Below the pieces are notes generated by a model. The model had not been told where the DNA came from and ran no database searches. It saw only the letters and a program-made list of their open reading frames with translations. Source: an uncultured Ignavibacteriota bacterium (GTDB lineage Bacteria; Bacteroidota; Ignavibacteria; Tepidaquicellales; Tepidaquicellaceae). Taken from it: a stretch of DNA of 24,032 bases. How positions within the stretch are numbered: position 1 is the stretch's first letter; each line of letters starts with the position of its first letter. Shown in pieces: positions 23,974 through 24,032 of the stretch. The stretch is from the NCBI GenBank assembly GCA_937915485.1, contig CALGII010000068.1, positions 1 through 24,032 of the forward strand, written 5' to 3'. The translations under genes were made by a program, and so were the position numbers.

Positions 23974-24032
23974 AACCGTTGAAACGGTTCTTGTTTGTTT
24001 CCTTCTTCTACCCACGTCTGAAGACGTGGGCT
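23974..24032. repeat. Inverted copy of the bipartite hairpin element
   Basis: Hairpin B is AACCG-TTGAAA-CGGTT (23974-23989). Hairpin A is CCCACGTC-TGAA-GACGTGGG (24011-24030). Read on the minus strand, it has the same order, loop and arms as 2353-2410. The spacer differs in sequence and length. The window ends right after hairpin A. Confidence 0.75.

Overview
The window looks like a chromosomal piece of a Bacteroidota/Chlorobi-group bacterium, most likely Ignavibacteriota. The main clue is a secreted protein ending in a type IX secretion sorting domain of the 'YPNPFNP' type. An LPS-export ATPase also points to a Gram-negative cell. This placement is inference. No rRNA, tRNA or CRISPR array was found.

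Layout. 1-2098 (+): a housekeeping operon with the end of a CPBP-family membrane protease-like gene, pdxJ (vitamin B6 synthesis) and lptB (LPS export). 2099-5345: intergenic DNA rich in hairpin-forming repeats, around a T9SS-secreted propeller-like protein and an FmdB-type zinc ribbon, both on the minus strand. 5369-8830 (-): a 1153-residue tubulin/FtsZ-like GTPase with a C-terminal SHOCT-like domain. 8831-9876: repeats, then an AT-rich control region full of GTGTCA and GTTATCA motifs.

9877-21766 (+) is an accessory island, visibly more AT-rich than its flanks. It holds a type I restriction-modification locus in the order hsdM, PD-(D/E)XK nuclease, hsdS, fic, an 825-bp repeat-rich gap, hsdR. 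The first four genes overlap or nearly touch and probably form one operon. HsdM and HsdS would make the methyltransferase, HsdR adds restriction, and the nuclease and Fic AMP-transferase look like accessory effectors. Directly after hsdR come two small membrane proteins of unknown function and a ComEC-like metallo-beta-lactamase-fold hydrolase. That trio is the best candidate for an undescribed defence module. The gap between fic and hsdR carries seven copies (one degenerate) of a 33-nt imperfect palindrome at about 40-bp spacing in two clusters.

21767-24032: a hairpin repeat, a 15-bp minisatellite, a minus-strand pair (zinc-binding small protein and MFS exporter), and at the right edge an inverted copy of the bipartite hairpin element also found near 2.3 kb.
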